64,000 nucleotides of DNA, from positions 1 to 64,000 of the IMG/VR virus record IMGVR_UViG_3300033571_022405; one strand, written 5' to 3'. Below are positions 17,084-26,303 of the stretch, one piece after another. Positions within the stretch are counted from its first letter, which is position 1, and the number at the start of each line of letters is the position of its first letter. The notes below the pieces were generated by a model. It did not search any database. It was not told the origin of the DNA and saw only the letters and a program-made list of their open reading frames with translations. A program made the position numbers and the translations under genes. The stretch comes from a virus.

Positions 17084-17493
17084 ATCAAGATCATACAGAT
17101 ATCTTTAAAGATTTAAGCACAGAAGAAAAGGCTCTCTTAGAAAAAATAGAGACTAAACTATCCTCTGTGCTGCATGATGCTAAGACACATAAGTTTGATC
17201 ATTGGGATAAGATGTCTGACAATCCCGACTTTAGTAGTAAACATCCAGAGGTTTTACATCCTAAAACACTGACTGTAGGACCATATGAGATTACAGTAAC
17301 CATCAAAGCAGAAGTCTCAGAGGTTGATAGTAAAGGATATTTATCAGATAATATAGAGGTATTAGAAAAATTTTATCATATTCCTGTTAAGGCCAAAGAA
17401 GATTATCAACAATATATGAATAAATTTTTTGAAATCTTTCACGATTCTTTGGAAAAAACTTGTCAAAACTTTAATACAAAAAATGATGGATAA
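17080..17493 (+). CDS. Hypothetical protein
   Basis: 137 residues, starting in an ATGA overlap with the previous gene. The N terminus is helical and charged (STEEKALLEKIETKL), the middle has a beta-rich stretch (LTVGPYEITVTIKAEVSEV), and the C terminus is helical. No motif recognised. It sits in the tightly packed group upstream of the RecA-like gene. Confidence 0.65.
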   Translation: MNQDHTDIFKDLSTEEKALLEKIETKLSSVLHDAKTHKFDHWDKMSDNPDFSSKHPEVLHPKTLTVGPYEITVTIKAEVSEVDSKGYLSDNIEVLEKFYHIPVKAKEDYQQYMNKFFEIFHDSLEKTCQNFNTKNDG

Positions 17494-17917
17494 TTCTCCA
17501 GACAAGTATCTTTCTAAATATTCTAACGGCAAACAAGTCACCGCTGCTCAGTTCATTACGGAATTGATTTGTGAACGCAAGGCTATTTTGGATAAAGCAG
17601 ATCTTCATTATAAATTTTGGACTCAAAAAAAATGGGCAGCCTTTTATAGAAATCAAATAGCATCTGCTAATAAATTAGTTAAACAATACGAGCCCAAAGC
17701 TATAGTTCGCGCTCTACAGACACCACAGGGTAAAAAAATTTACTCTTTGCGGGCTCCTCACTTACCTTCTATAATAGAAGAACAAATCACTCTAATGACA
17801 CAAGAAAATCAAAATCTTACTCTGGCCATTAATAGAAATCAAAATAAGACATTTGGGCCTACAGAAATTTCTTCAGGTAAAAATATTATTTCTAAACTAA
17901 AAGGATTAGATCAATGA
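17483..17917 (+). CDS. Hypothetical protein
   Basis: 144 residues from ATG 17483 (17486 also possible), overlapping the previous stop by 11 bases. Mostly helical, lysine-rich, with YKFWTQKKWAAFYRNQ and SLRAPHLPSIIEEQ as its most distinctive stretches. It overlaps the RecA-like gene by four bases (ATGA), so it is probably translationally coupled to it. No family recognised; a recombination or replication accessory role is inference from position. Confidence 0.65.
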   Translation: MMDNSPDKYLSKYSNGKQVTAAQFITELICERKAILDKADLHYKFWTQKKWAAFYRNQIASANKLVKQYEPKAIVRALQTPQGKKIYSLRAPHLPSIIEEQITLMTQENQNLTLAINRNQNKTFGPTEISSGKNIISKLKGLDQ

Positions 17918-18933
17918 GTTTAAAAGATGACGTAATTAAAAATTTCGGCACAGAAATTATGCTAACTGCTAGTGCCGTTGTTGATAAAAAACTTATTACA
18001 ATCCCAGTAAGTCCTTCTCTTGATATTATCTTAAATGGAGGAGTACCAGAAGGAAGTTTCATGATTTTAACAGGGCAACCTAAGTGTGGAAAAACCACAA
18101 CCTCATTAGATTTTGCCGCAACAGCACAAAAACCCGAATATGCTTACGCTGGCTTTAAAGAAGGCAGAGAAGTGTATTACCTAAATATAGAAGGTAGATT
18201 AAAAAAGAGAGATTTGGAAGGTATACCAGGATTAAATCTAGAGCGTTTTCATGTCATAGGATCTCAACAAGGAAAAATATTACACGCAGAAGAATATCTA
18301 CAGATCGCCGAAAGAATTATAAACGAAATACCAGGATCAGTTTTAATCATAGACTCGTATTCTGCTTTATGTACAGAAACCGAGATTACATCGGATATGA
18401 ATAAGATGCAAAGAGCAGACGGAGCTAAATTATTAGCTAAGTTTTGTCGTAAAGTAGCAAACGTTATTCCGGTAAATAGAAATATTGTTATTGGTATTAC
18501 TCATTTAATGGGCAATCCCGGCACTGGTCACGTTGAATGGAAAGAAAAAAGTGGACAAGCTATTGCCTACCAAACAGATATTAAACTGAGAGCACAATTT
18601 CATAAAGCGTGGAAAGTTGGTTCATCAGAAGATGGTCAGCAAATTGGACAAGAAATACAATGGCAAGTTATTTGTTCTGCTTTAGGTTCTCCTGGCGGTA
18701 CTATAACCAGCTATATCAGATATGGACAAGGCATAGATAAGCAAATGGAGTTATTGATGTTGGCTGTGGATATTGGACTCATACATAAGGGCGGAGCATG
18801 GTACACGCTTACTTCTGTAGAAGACAAACCCAAATTTCAAGGAACAGAAAAGCTAAGACAATATTTAGTAGATAATCCCAAAGTTTATCATAGCTTATTA
18901 AAAGAAGTTAAAAGCACCATGGGTATCAAATGA
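17914..18933 (+). CDS. RecA/UvsX-like recombinase
   Basis: 339 residues. ATP-dependent strand exchange on single-stranded DNA. Walker A is G54-QPKCGK-T61 followed by TT; the catalytic Glu is in YLNIEG (E93); Walker B is VLIIDSYSAL with D147; GNPGTGHVEW... then SGQAIAYQTDIKLRA corresponds to loop L2 and the strand after it. Length is near bacterial RecA but with a short C terminus. The gene sits directly upstream of nuclease and helicase genes, and recombination-dependent replication as in T4-like phages is plausible. Both ends overlap neighbours by four bases. Confidence 0.9.
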   Translation: MSLKDDVIKNFGTEIMLTASAVVDKKLITIPVSPSLDIILNGGVPEGSFMILTGQPKCGKTTTSLDFAATAQKPEYAYAGFKEGREVYYLNIEGRLKKRDLEGIPGLNLERFHVIGSQQGKILHAEEYLQIAERIINEIPGSVLIIDSYSALCTETEITSDMNKMQRADGAKLLAKFCRKVANVIPVNRNIVIGITHLMGNPGTGHVEWKEKSGQAIAYQTDIKLRAQFHKAWKVGSSEDGQQIGQEIQWQVICSALGSPGGTITSYIRYGQGIDKQMELLMLAVDIGLIHKGGAWYTLTSVEDKPKFQGTEKLRQYLVDNPKVYHSLLKEVKSTMGIK

Positions 18934-19349
18934 ATGTCAAAGATTTAGATGGCAATACCGTAAAATGGCAATTAATAGGCGGTATCGCCCATGGAAGTAT
19001 AAAAAATAAATCTTCATTTCATCTAACCGCTAGAAATTTAATACATGAACTATTTCCAACTATGCAGGTTTTGGAAGAAGTAGCGATACCCTTAAGAAGG
19101 TCTGAAACATTATACTTAGATTTTTATATACCCCTTTTAAAGAGATGCATAGAAGTACATGGTGAACAACACTATAAGTTTGTGCCTTTTTATCATAATA
19201 ATTTATTAGGTTTTATCAAACACAAAAAAAGAGACCAAGAAAAACAAGAGTGGTGCCATGTCAATAGTATCAGCTATATAGAGTTGCCGTTTCACGAAAA
19301 ACTAGATGAATGGAAGGACAGAATTAAAAATGAGCACCAAAACAGCTAA
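18930..19349 (+). CDS. PD-(D/E)XK / Vsr-like small endonuclease
   Basis: 139 residues. The core reads E49...L-D64-F-Y-I-P followed by C-I-E75-V-H-G-E-Q-H81 and then K..RDQEKQEW, which matches the short restriction-like nucleases related to Vsr and the EDxHD homing enzymes. The late LPFHEKLDEW resembles the closing helix. It overlaps recA by four bases and the next gene by 20, so it is integrated in the operon; it could be a repair or recombination nuclease or a domesticated homing enzyme. Confidence 0.7.
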   Translation: MNVKDLDGNTVKWQLIGGIAHGSIKNKSSFHLTARNLIHELFPTMQVLEEVAIPLRRSETLYLDFYIPLLKRCIEVHGEQHYKFVPFYHNNLLGFIKHKKRDQEKQEWCHVNSISYIELPFHEKLDEWKDRIKNEHQNS

Positions 19350-19821
19350 AGAAGAACTACAGGATTGGGATGTTCTATTAGACGAGTACGAAAATCAACT
19401 CGGCTTGCCCAAATACAATCCCGGCGTATTATCTGAACAGGAACTCAATGGTTATTTGACGATGAGCAGGGACGAGCTGGAAAAATTAACACCAGAAGAC
19501 TGTGGACAAATTTCCTATAGGCTTGGTCAATTTTCTTTTCATATACAAAGAACCATTAATAGAGAAATAGCCAGACACAATTGGGCCGACGAAAACACTA
19601 AAGCTGCTATAGCAGATGATATCAACAACTATAAAGGCTATGGATACATAGAAAAATCTAATCAGGCTATTAAGCATAATGATAAGGCCCAGGCTCTCAA
19701 TAAAATAAAAATCTATGCTAAACAGAGAACTGATAGACTGTCTTATTTAGCTAATTCTATGAAGAATCTATCGGACATTTTATTATCAATTCAAAAAATT
19801 AAGAGTACTAAATATGGATAA
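19330..19821 (+). CDS. Hypothetical helical protein
   Basis: 163 residues from ATG 19330, which overlaps the nuclease gene by 20 bases. Predominantly helical and charged, with GQFSFHIQRTINREIARH, and a C-terminal stretch (LSYLANSMKNLSDILLSIQ) that could be a coiled coil. No motif recognised. It overlaps the next gene by 8 bases. Its place between recA and dnaB suggests a loader or accessory role, but nothing specific shows it. Confidence 0.65.
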   Translation: MSTKTAKEELQDWDVLLDEYENQLGLPKYNPGVLSEQELNGYLTMSRDELEKLTPEDCGQISYRLGQFSFHIQRTINREIARHNWADENTKAAIADDINNYKGYGYIEKSNQAIKHNDKAQALNKIKIYAKQRTDRLSYLANSMKNLSDILLSIQKIKSTKYG

Positions 19822-20194
19822 TATAAGTTTAAATCCTCAGCAAATTCAGCAAATGATTCAAATGTTACAGTCTATGCTTCCTCCCCAAGAAACTAAAACT
19901 GAGACAAAAGATCATGAAGCCGTGACTAATCCTACAAACAATAATATAAAAACCAACGACGTATCACATAGTCGTAATAAGTTTGACGATATGCCAGAAA
20001 GACGAATGCACAAAGAAGATGTAGAAGTTGATAAAAAATTAGCGACTCAGCCTCCTGTGCCAAGGGCTAGAAAATTTAAACTAATTAAGGTTTCTTGCAG
20101 GGTGTGCGGGAAAAAAGAAGAAGTTAATCCTGTTTTGATTACCGATTCTCTAGATAGATATAAGTGTAACAGGTGTTCAGGAACAGCGGGTTAA
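19814..20194 (+). CDS. Zinc-ribbon protein with disordered middle
   Basis: 126 residues. A short Gln-rich helix (QQIQQMIQMLQSML) is followed by a polar, probably disordered linker and a C-terminal zinc ribbon with C95-x-x-C98 and C118-x-x-C121. Such proteins often link nucleic acids and other proteins. Directly upstream of dnaB with a 24-base gap. Function unknown. Confidence 0.7.
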   Translation: MDNISLNPQQIQQMIQMLQSMLPPQETKTETKDHEAVTNPTNNNIKTNDVSHSRNKFDDMPERRMHKEDVEVDKKLATQPPVPRARKFKLIKVSCRVCGKKEEVNPVLITDSLDRYKCNRCSGTAG

Positions 20195-20218
20195 TAAAAA
20201 GGATACAGGAATATTTGT

Positions 20219-21676
20219 ATGATTTTATGTGATGTGGCCGCAGAACGCGCCGTTTTATCTGGCATTTGCAATTATGGCGAAGTGGCGTATTTGGACATAG
20301 CGGATATTATTCAAGACACCTCTTTTACTATAGATAGTAATGCTATTATATTTAAATGTCTAAAAACAGTTTGTGAAAGAGAACAAAAGCCAAGTATAGA
20401 TATAGCAACTATATTTTCTGTGGCAGAAGAGCTGGGTTTTTCTCATATAATTACAAAAAAAGAAGAAACCCAACACTTGAAGGCTATTATGGATTTTCCT
20501 GTTAGTCTAGATAATGTTAGAAAATTTGCAGCTAAAATCAGAAAATTAGAAATTGCTAGGCTATTGCGTAAACAGCTGGAACTAGCACAAGAAAAAATCT
20601 TGGATGTTAATGGCACAGAGCCTGTAGGGTCTATTTTAGGAATAGCAGAAGAAACTATTTTTAATTTCACCTCCTTGTTAAATGATACAGATAATCATCC
20701 GGTAACTATTGGCGAAAACATAGAGGAATATATTCTGGCTTTGGAATCTAATCCCATTGATCAAGTGGGTATTCCCACTGGATTTCCGGCCTATGATCAA
20801 TCTATTGGCGGAGGTCTAAGAAGAGGCACGGTTAATGTAATAGCAGCTAGACCCAAAACTGGTAAGACTTTATTATCGGATAATTTAGGTTATAATATAG
20901 CAAAACTGGGCGTACCTGTACTTAATATGGATACCGAAATGAATAAAGAGGACCATATTAATCGTATCTTAGCAATGATGACAGAGATTGAAATCAACAC
21001 TATAGAAACTGGTAAGTTTGCAGATTCTCCAGACAAAAAAAACAAACTAATATCAGCTTCTCGTCTATTAGCCAAAACGCCCCTATATCACAAAAGCATA
21101 GCGGGCAAGCCCTTTGAAGATCAGCTAGCTATTATGAGACGCTGGCTTCTAAAAGAAGTTGGTCTTAAAGATGATGGAACAGCTAAAGACTGCGTTATTT
21201 TTTATGATTATCTTAAACTTATGGATAGTGCTGGTATGAGCCAAGACTTAAAGGAATATCAAATTCTTGGTTTTATGATGACATCATTGCATAACTTTGC
21301 TGTTAGATACAAAGTGCCAATAGTAGCCTTTATACAGTTAAACAGAGACGGTATAACCAAAGAAAGCACCGATACGGCGAGTGGCTCAGATAGAATTATA
21401 TGGCTGTGTAGTAATTTCAGTATATTTAAAAGAAAAACGCCAGAGGAAATTGCGGAAGATGGTCCGGATAATGGCAATCGTAAACTAATACCATTAATTA
21501 GTAGGCATGGCGGAGGCTTGGATGACAACGATTATATAAATTGTCATATGCAAGGCTGGTGTGCCAAGATTACCGAAGGTAGAACTAAATTGGAAGTTGC
21601 TAATAATAGAGGAAGAACATCAGATGGCTTTATTGTTGAAGAACAAAATGCAAGTGAAGAAATCCCTTTTGAATGA
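20219..21676 (+). CDS. dnaB: Replicative DNA helicase, DnaB family
   Basis: 485 residues. Unwinds duplex DNA at the fork. The N-terminal domain (about 1-150) opens with AAERAVLSGI, typical of DnaB. The RecA-like motor has Walker A R211-PKTGKT217, a catalytic Glu in MDTEM (E240), Walker B in VIFYDYLKLM (D330) and the glutamine motif FIQLNRDG (Q373). The C-terminal tail is acidic. AGGA at 20207-20210 gives a ribosome binding site. The 3' end overlaps the primase gene, a common helicase-primase pairing. Confidence 0.93.
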   Translation: MILCDVAAERAVLSGICNYGEVAYLDIADIIQDTSFTIDSNAIIFKCLKTVCEREQKPSIDIATIFSVAEELGFSHIITKKEETQHLKAIMDFPVSLDNVRKFAAKIRKLEIARLLRKQLELAQEKILDVNGTEPVGSILGIAEETIFNFTSLLNDTDNHPVTIGENIEEYILALESNPIDQVGIPTGFPAYDQSIGGGLRRGTVNVIAARPKTGKTLLSDNLGYNIAKLGVPVLNMDTEMNKEDHINRILAMMTEIEINTIETGKFADSPDKKNKLISASRLLAKTPLYHKSIAGKPFEDQLAIMRRWLLKEVGLKDDGTAKDCVIFYDYLKLMDSAGMSQDLKEYQILGFMMTSLHNFAVRYKVPIVAFIQLNRDGITKESTDTASGSDRIIWLCSNFSIFKRKTPEEIAEDGPDNGNRKLIPLISRHGGGLDDNDYINCHMQGWCAKITEGRTKLEVANNRGRTSDGFIVEEQNASEEIPFE

Positions 21677-22799
21677 TCAAGCAAAACTTAAGATAGTTTG
21701 CGACGAAGTGTGTGACAATATACACGCTCTTTTAGATTTGTTTGAAATAGAGTATAGATCAAATAATAAAATGATTTCTATGGCTTGTCCCATACACGGT
21801 GGAGATAATATATCTGCTGTGAATTTATATCCAGAGGGCGATACTTATAGGGGTAACTGGAAATGCAGAACACATGGCTGTGAGAAAATTTTTAAGGGTT
21901 CCGTGCTCGGTTTTTTAAGAGGTATTATTTCTCATCAAAAGTATAAATGGGAAAAAAATGGGGACAAAGCGTGTTCATTTGATGAAGCCATAGATTTTGC
22001 TCTAGCGTTTATTAAAAAAGACATATCACACATCAAAATTTCTAAGGTAGAAAAAGATAAAAGACTGTTTACTAGCGTAGTCAATTATATTAATACTACC
22101 CCTAAAGAAAATTCTACTAAATTTCCTACCAGAAATCAGGTTAGAAATTCTTTAATCAGGCCCGCAGAATATTATATTAATAGAAATTATTCGCTAGACA
22201 CACTAGATAAATACGACGTCGGGGTTTGCAACAAGCCAGATAAAGAAATGTATAATAGAGTAGTTGTGCCTATATATGACAACGACTATAAATATATGAT
22301 AGGCTGTTCTGGTAGGAGTTTATTTGACAAATGTAATAACTGCGATTGTTATCATGACAGCAACAATGTTTGTCCCGATGAAGAAAAAAGATGGCAAAAT
22401 CCAAAATGGAAACATAGTGCTAACTTTAAAAGCCAAAATTGTTTATATAATTTTTGGTTTGCTAAAGAGAATATTAAAGCGACAGCCACAGCACTTATTG
22501 TAGAAAGCCCTGGCAATGTGTGGAGACTAGAAGAAAATGGCATACATAATAGTGTTGCTATGTTTGGTTCTTCTTTAAGCGATAGACAAAAAATTATTTT
22601 GGATTCTTCTGGAGCAATGACACTAGTAATCTTGACCGATAATGATGAAGCGGGGCGTAAAGCAGCAGAACAAATAAAAAACAAATGCAAAAACACATAT
22701 CGTATTTTTGTACCAACAATTAGCGCCAACGATGTTGGAGAAATGTCCTGTGAACAAATTAACACAGAAATTAAGGAGTTTTTAAAAGGTATTATATGA
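21648..22799 (+). CDS. dnaG: DNA primase (zinc finger plus Toprim)
   Basis: 383 residues from ATG 21648; ATG 21624, with GAGGA at 21609-21613, is an equally possible start. Makes RNA primers. The N-terminal zinc finger is C47-PIH50...C73-RTHGC78. A second Cys cluster (C229 to C242) interrupts the middle, unlike standard DnaG. The Toprim domain has ALIVESPGNVWRL (E286) and LVILTDNDEAG (D331, D333), the two-metal site. Overlaps dnaB by 29 bases and the kinase gene by four. Confidence 0.88.
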   Translation: MQVKKSLLNDQAKLKIVCDEVCDNIHALLDLFEIEYRSNNKMISMACPIHGGDNISAVNLYPEGDTYRGNWKCRTHGCEKIFKGSVLGFLRGIISHQKYKWEKNGDKACSFDEAIDFALAFIKKDISHIKISKVEKDKRLFTSVVNYINTTPKENSTKFPTRNQVRNSLIRPAEYYINRNYSLDTLDKYDVGVCNKPDKEMYNRVVVPIYDNDYKYMIGCSGRSLFDKCNNCDCYHDSNNVCPDEEKRWQNPKWKHSANFKSQNCLYNFWFAKENIKATATALIVESPGNVWRLEENGIHNSVAMFGSSLSDRQKIILDSSGAMTLVILTDNDEAGRKAAEQIKNKCKNTYRIFVPTISANDVGEMSCEQINTEIKEFLKGII

Positions 22800-23389
22800 C
22801 ATATATTATAGCTTTTGCCGGAAGAAAACAATCTGGCAAAACAACTTGTGCAGAAGCTAGTCTATATTTTTTTAAAGAACAGATAAATTTATCTGGTAAA
22901 ATTTACAACTTTGCCGATCCGCTAAAACAAGATATATGTATGAATATATTGGGGATGACACATAGTCAGTGTTATGGAGATGATATAGATAAAAACACAT
23001 TGACCAATATGTATTGGAATAATACCAACCTTACGGCGAGAGAAGTGATGCAATTCGTGGGAACCGATATTTTCCGCACATTAAAAAATGATGTGTGGGC
23101 AGGCGCAACCATTAAAAAAATCGTTTTAGAACAGCCAGAGGTCGCTATTATTGCAGATTGTAGGTTCCCCAACGAGGTTGAAGCGGTCAAATCAGCAGGG
23201 GGATATGTTATCAAATTAACTCGTAATCCTTATCATTCTACTCATTCGAGCGAAATTGCATTAGATCCAGAAAATTATGACTCTAACAATTTTGATCTTA
23301 TTATAGATAATAATACCATAGACATAAAACAACAAACTCAAATTGTCTTTTCCTTCCTGTCCACCCTCGTGAATAAAAACCATATATGA
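22796..23389 (+). CDS. Deoxynucleoside monophosphate kinase (T4 gp1-like)
   Basis: 197 residues. P-loop GRKQSGKT at 9-16. NFADPLKQDI and the TAREVMQFVGTDIFR segment are typical of phage dNMP kinases that phosphorylate dGMP, dTMP and hydroxymethyl-dCMP in T4; IIADCRFPNEVEAV marks the late conserved strand. It supplies dNDPs and fits the nucleotide-salvage set in the window. Overlaps both neighbours by four bases. Confidence 0.9.
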   Translation: MTYIIAFAGRKQSGKTTCAEASLYFFKEQINLSGKIYNFADPLKQDICMNILGMTHSQCYGDDIDKNTLTNMYWNNTNLTAREVMQFVGTDIFRTLKNDVWAGATIKKIVLEQPEVAIIADCRFPNEVEAVKSAGGYVIKLTRNPYHSTHSSEIALDPENYDSNNFDLIIDNNTIDIKQQTQIVFSFLSTLVNKNHI

Positions 23390-24429
23390 TAATAACCTAT
23401 CTTAGATCATCTAGTTATGGCACCCACTCTATGTGCCCACAACAATATTTTTTCGAATATATATTAGGAATAAGATCGCCGTCCAATAAAAAAGCAGACA
23501 AGGGAACCATATGCCATAAGGTTTTAGAGATTTTAGCTTTTATCAAACTGACTGAACAAAATAAAAATAAAAGTTTTGTAGACGATATTATTGGAGAGGT
23601 TAATATTGAAAAATATAATTTAGATACTATTACAGAAAAAATATATAAGTATTATACTAGCAAGTTTACACATCACGAATGGGATATTAAAGACTATAAA
23701 GATTGTCATACCTGGGTACACAAAGCACTAACGTATAACAATGGAATGTTTGATCCGAGAAATCGACATATCGTAGAGCCTGAACAACATTTTGATATAG
23801 AAATTAAAAAACCATGGTCATATTATAAATATGATACTAAAGAAGGTATACTAGAGGGTAATTTAGCTATTAAGGGCACTATAGACTTAATTACCAAGGT
23901 TAACGACAAGACTCTAGAAGTAATAGACTGGAAAACAGGAAGAAGATTAGACTGGGCAACCGGAGAAGAAAAAACACATCAAAAACTACAAAATGATCCA
24001 CAGTTAAGAATGTATCATTATGCTATACAGCATTTGTATCCAGAAATAGATCATGTGATGATATCTATTAATTTCATTAATGATGGCGGAGTATTTTCTA
24101 TTTGTTTTGATAAGAGCGACTTATATAAAACAGAATTAATGATTAAAGAAAAATTTGAAATTATTAAAAATACACAAAGACCACAATTAAACAAAAGCTG
24201 GAAATGTAACAAGTTGTGTCATTTTGGTAAAACCACTTTTGCCAATACTTCCATACTGCCAATTCTAGAATATAGAGATGGTCAACTAATCCCTAAAGAC
24301 CAATATATGACCAAGTGTGAACAAGTAAAACACGACACAGACCTAAAGGGGATAAAAGCTGTGATTGACGAATACCAAACTCCAGGCTATAGTATAGGAC
24401 ACTACAAAGCACCCGGAAGCTCTGAATGA
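23386..24429 (+). CDS. Cas4/RecB-like PD-(D/E)XK exonuclease
   Basis: 347 residues. N-terminal SSYGTHSMC17PQQYFFEY, H44 in GTICHKVLE, D167 in GTIDLI, E178-V-I-D181-W-K183 and Q206 in DPQLRMYHYAI make up the RecB-family nuclease motifs. C17 together with a C-terminal cluster (KCNKLC at about 272-277, and a later Cys near 313) is placed like the four Cys of the Cas4/AddB 4Fe-4S cluster, though the last spacing is unusually wide. Probably processes ends for recombination-dependent replication. It overlaps dnaE's first half by four bases. Confidence 0.85.
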   Translation: MIITYLRSSSYGTHSMCPQQYFFEYILGIRSPSNKKADKGTICHKVLEILAFIKLTEQNKNKSFVDDIIGEVNIEKYNLDTITEKIYKYYTSKFTHHEWDIKDYKDCHTWVHKALTYNNGMFDPRNRHIVEPEQHFDIEIKKPWSYYKYDTKEGILEGNLAIKGTIDLITKVNDKTLEVIDWKTGRRLDWATGEEKTHQKLQNDPQLRMYHYAIQHLYPEIDHVMISINFINDGGVFSICFDKSDLYKTELMIKEKFEIIKNTQRPQLNKSWKCNKLCHFGKTTFANTSILPILEYRDGQLIPKDQYMTKCEQVKHDTDLKGIKAVIDEYQTPGYSIGHYKAPGSSE

Positions 24430-26300
24430 AAACCTATAATCCCCTCCATTGTCACTCTACATACAGCTTATTGGACGGCCTACCACAACCCAAAGATATT
24501 GCACAACGATGCATAGAGATAGGGGCCTCAGCTTGTGCCCTAACAGACCACGGAAATATAGCCGGAGCTGTTAAGTTCTATGCAGAAATGAAGAAACAAA
24601 ATATTAAACCTATTTTGGGTTGTGAGTTATATTTGTGTGATGGAGACCCTACAGATCAATCTAAAGAAAACAAAAACCTAAGTCACTTTCTTGTTTTAGC
24701 AAAAAATTACGCCGGTTGGCAGGATCTCATTAAAATAGTTTCAGAAAGTAATCGTCCAGATTTTTTCTATCACAAACCTAGAATTAATTTAGAAACTTTG
24801 GGCTCATTATTAACTGGCAATATTATTGGGTTTTGTGGCCATCTAGGCTCTTACTTAGCAGATAAAATAACACATGAGAATCAGCTTATACCCGATTGGA
24901 AGACTGTTGGATTAACAGAAATCGGTAAGTTACAAAATGTATTTGGTAAAGAGAATTTCTTTCTAGAAGCCCAATTAATGGATAAAGAAAATACTCCATT
25001 ACAGATTATTTTAACGGATGCTATTAGAGAGCTAAGTAAGCTTACTAATACAAAAATTATCGGCACCCCAGACGCCCATTATTGTCGTAAAGAAGATGCT
25101 GTGGATCAAAGAGTTTTATTATGCAATAATCTTAAAACAACTTTTCCGGAAATTAGCAGAAAAATTAGTAATGACGAAGAAGTTCCGCTAGGCTGTTTTT
25201 TTACTTCGGATAATTTTCATATACTATCCCAAGAAGAAATGAATTTTTTGCACACAGAAGAAGAAATAGAAAATACCAGAATTATAACTGATATGTGCGA
25301 AGAATACAACATACTCAGTAAGCCAAATCTGCCCCCATTTGCCTGTCCTAATAATATGTCTGCTGATGAATACTTGAGAGAACTATGTCGCCACGGATGG
25401 AAGAATAAAATAGCGCCAGCCATAGATAAAGAATTACAAGTATCTTATGTCGATAGAATTAAATATGAACTAGAAGTACTACAAGGAGCCGGGCTGTCTA
25501 GTTACTTTTTAATTGTGCAAGATATAGTGGACTATGTAAGAAAAAATAATTGGCTACCCGGCCCAGGTAGAGGTAGTGCTGCTGGTTGTTTAGTTTCATA
25601 TCTTATTGGTATTACCAGTATAGACCCATTAAAGTATAATCTTTTATTTGATAGATTTTATAATGCTGGTAGAAATAGTAAAGATCATATTTCCATGCCC
25701 GATATCGACGTAGACGTACCTATCAATAAAAGAGAAAACATTATTGAATATATTAAAACGTGTTATGGTCATGACAAAGTATCTCAAATGATTACTTTCA
25801 ATACTATTAAAGGCCGAGGCGCTATAAAAGATGTTCTTAGAGTTTACGGCAATATCTCATTTGAAGAAATGAATAAAATTACTAAGGGAATTCCAGACGA
25901 AGCTAAAATAGCGGACGATCTTCAAGAAATGAAAGAGGAGACTGGGGAAGCCTCTATTATTAGGTGGGCTTTAGAGAATGAGCCAGAAAAACTCAAAGAA
26001 TGGTGTTATATTGACGATAATAATGAACTACAGGGGCCGCTTGCTAAAAGATTTGAACAGGCTATAAGATTAGAGGGCACCAAGTCTAATCAATCCAAAC
26101 ACGCCGCTGGCATAGCAATAAGTGCCCAATCACTAAACACCCTATGTCCTATGGTATACGATTCAAAAAACGATCAGATGATAGCCGGAATGGAGATGCA
26201 AGACCTAGAATCTCTGGGAATTATAAAATTCGATATTCTTGGCGTAGCGATGTTGGATAAAATTATGACAATAACAGACATGCTTAATAAAGGAGAATAG
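24426..26300 (+). CDS. dnaE: DNA polymerase III alpha, N-terminal part (PHP + palm)
   Basis: 624 residues, the front part of a C-family polymerase. The PHP domain keeps the full set of metal-ligand positions: H8, H10, D17, H42, E67, H116, C137, D216, H218. GPGRGSAAGCLVSYLIG (379-395) is the nucleotide-binding signature. The palm aspartates are D428 and D430 in MPDIDVD and D603 in IIKFDILG. The chain ends 21 residues after D603, where a normal alpha subunit continues into the fingers. The rest is encoded at 27185. 624 plus 541 residues is close to one full-length DnaE (1160 in E. coli). No intein-like segment at the end. Confidence 0.93.
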   Translation: MKTYNPLHCHSTYSLLDGLPQPKDIAQRCIEIGASACALTDHGNIAGAVKFYAEMKKQNIKPILGCELYLCDGDPTDQSKENKNLSHFLVLAKNYAGWQDLIKIVSESNRPDFFYHKPRINLETLGSLLTGNIIGFCGHLGSYLADKITHENQLIPDWKTVGLTEIGKLQNVFGKENFFLEAQLMDKENTPLQIILTDAIRELSKLTNTKIIGTPDAHYCRKEDAVDQRVLLCNNLKTTFPEISRKISNDEEVPLGCFFTSDNFHILSQEEMNFLHTEEEIENTRIITDMCEEYNILSKPNLPPFACPNNMSADEYLRELCRHGWKNKIAPAIDKELQVSYVDRIKYELEVLQGAGLSSYFLIVQDIVDYVRKNNWLPGPGRGSAAGCLVSYLIGITSIDPLKYNLLFDRFYNAGRNSKDHISMPDIDVDVPINKRENIIEYIKTCYGHDKVSQMITFNTIKGRGAIKDVLRVYGNISFEEMNKITKGIPDEAKIADDLQEMKEETGEASIIRWALENEPEKLKEWCYIDDNNELQGPLAKRFEQAIRLEGTKSNQSKHAAGIAISAQSLNTLCPMVYDSKNDQMIAGMEMQDLESLGIIKFDILGVAMLDKIMTITDMLNKGE

Positions 26301-26303
26301 AAT

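Noticed and set aside
22352-22831. 159-residue open frame on the - strand over the end of the primase gene
   Set aside because: Antisense to the Toprim motif; hydrophobic Ser/Ile-rich composition typical of shadows of AT-rich genes.
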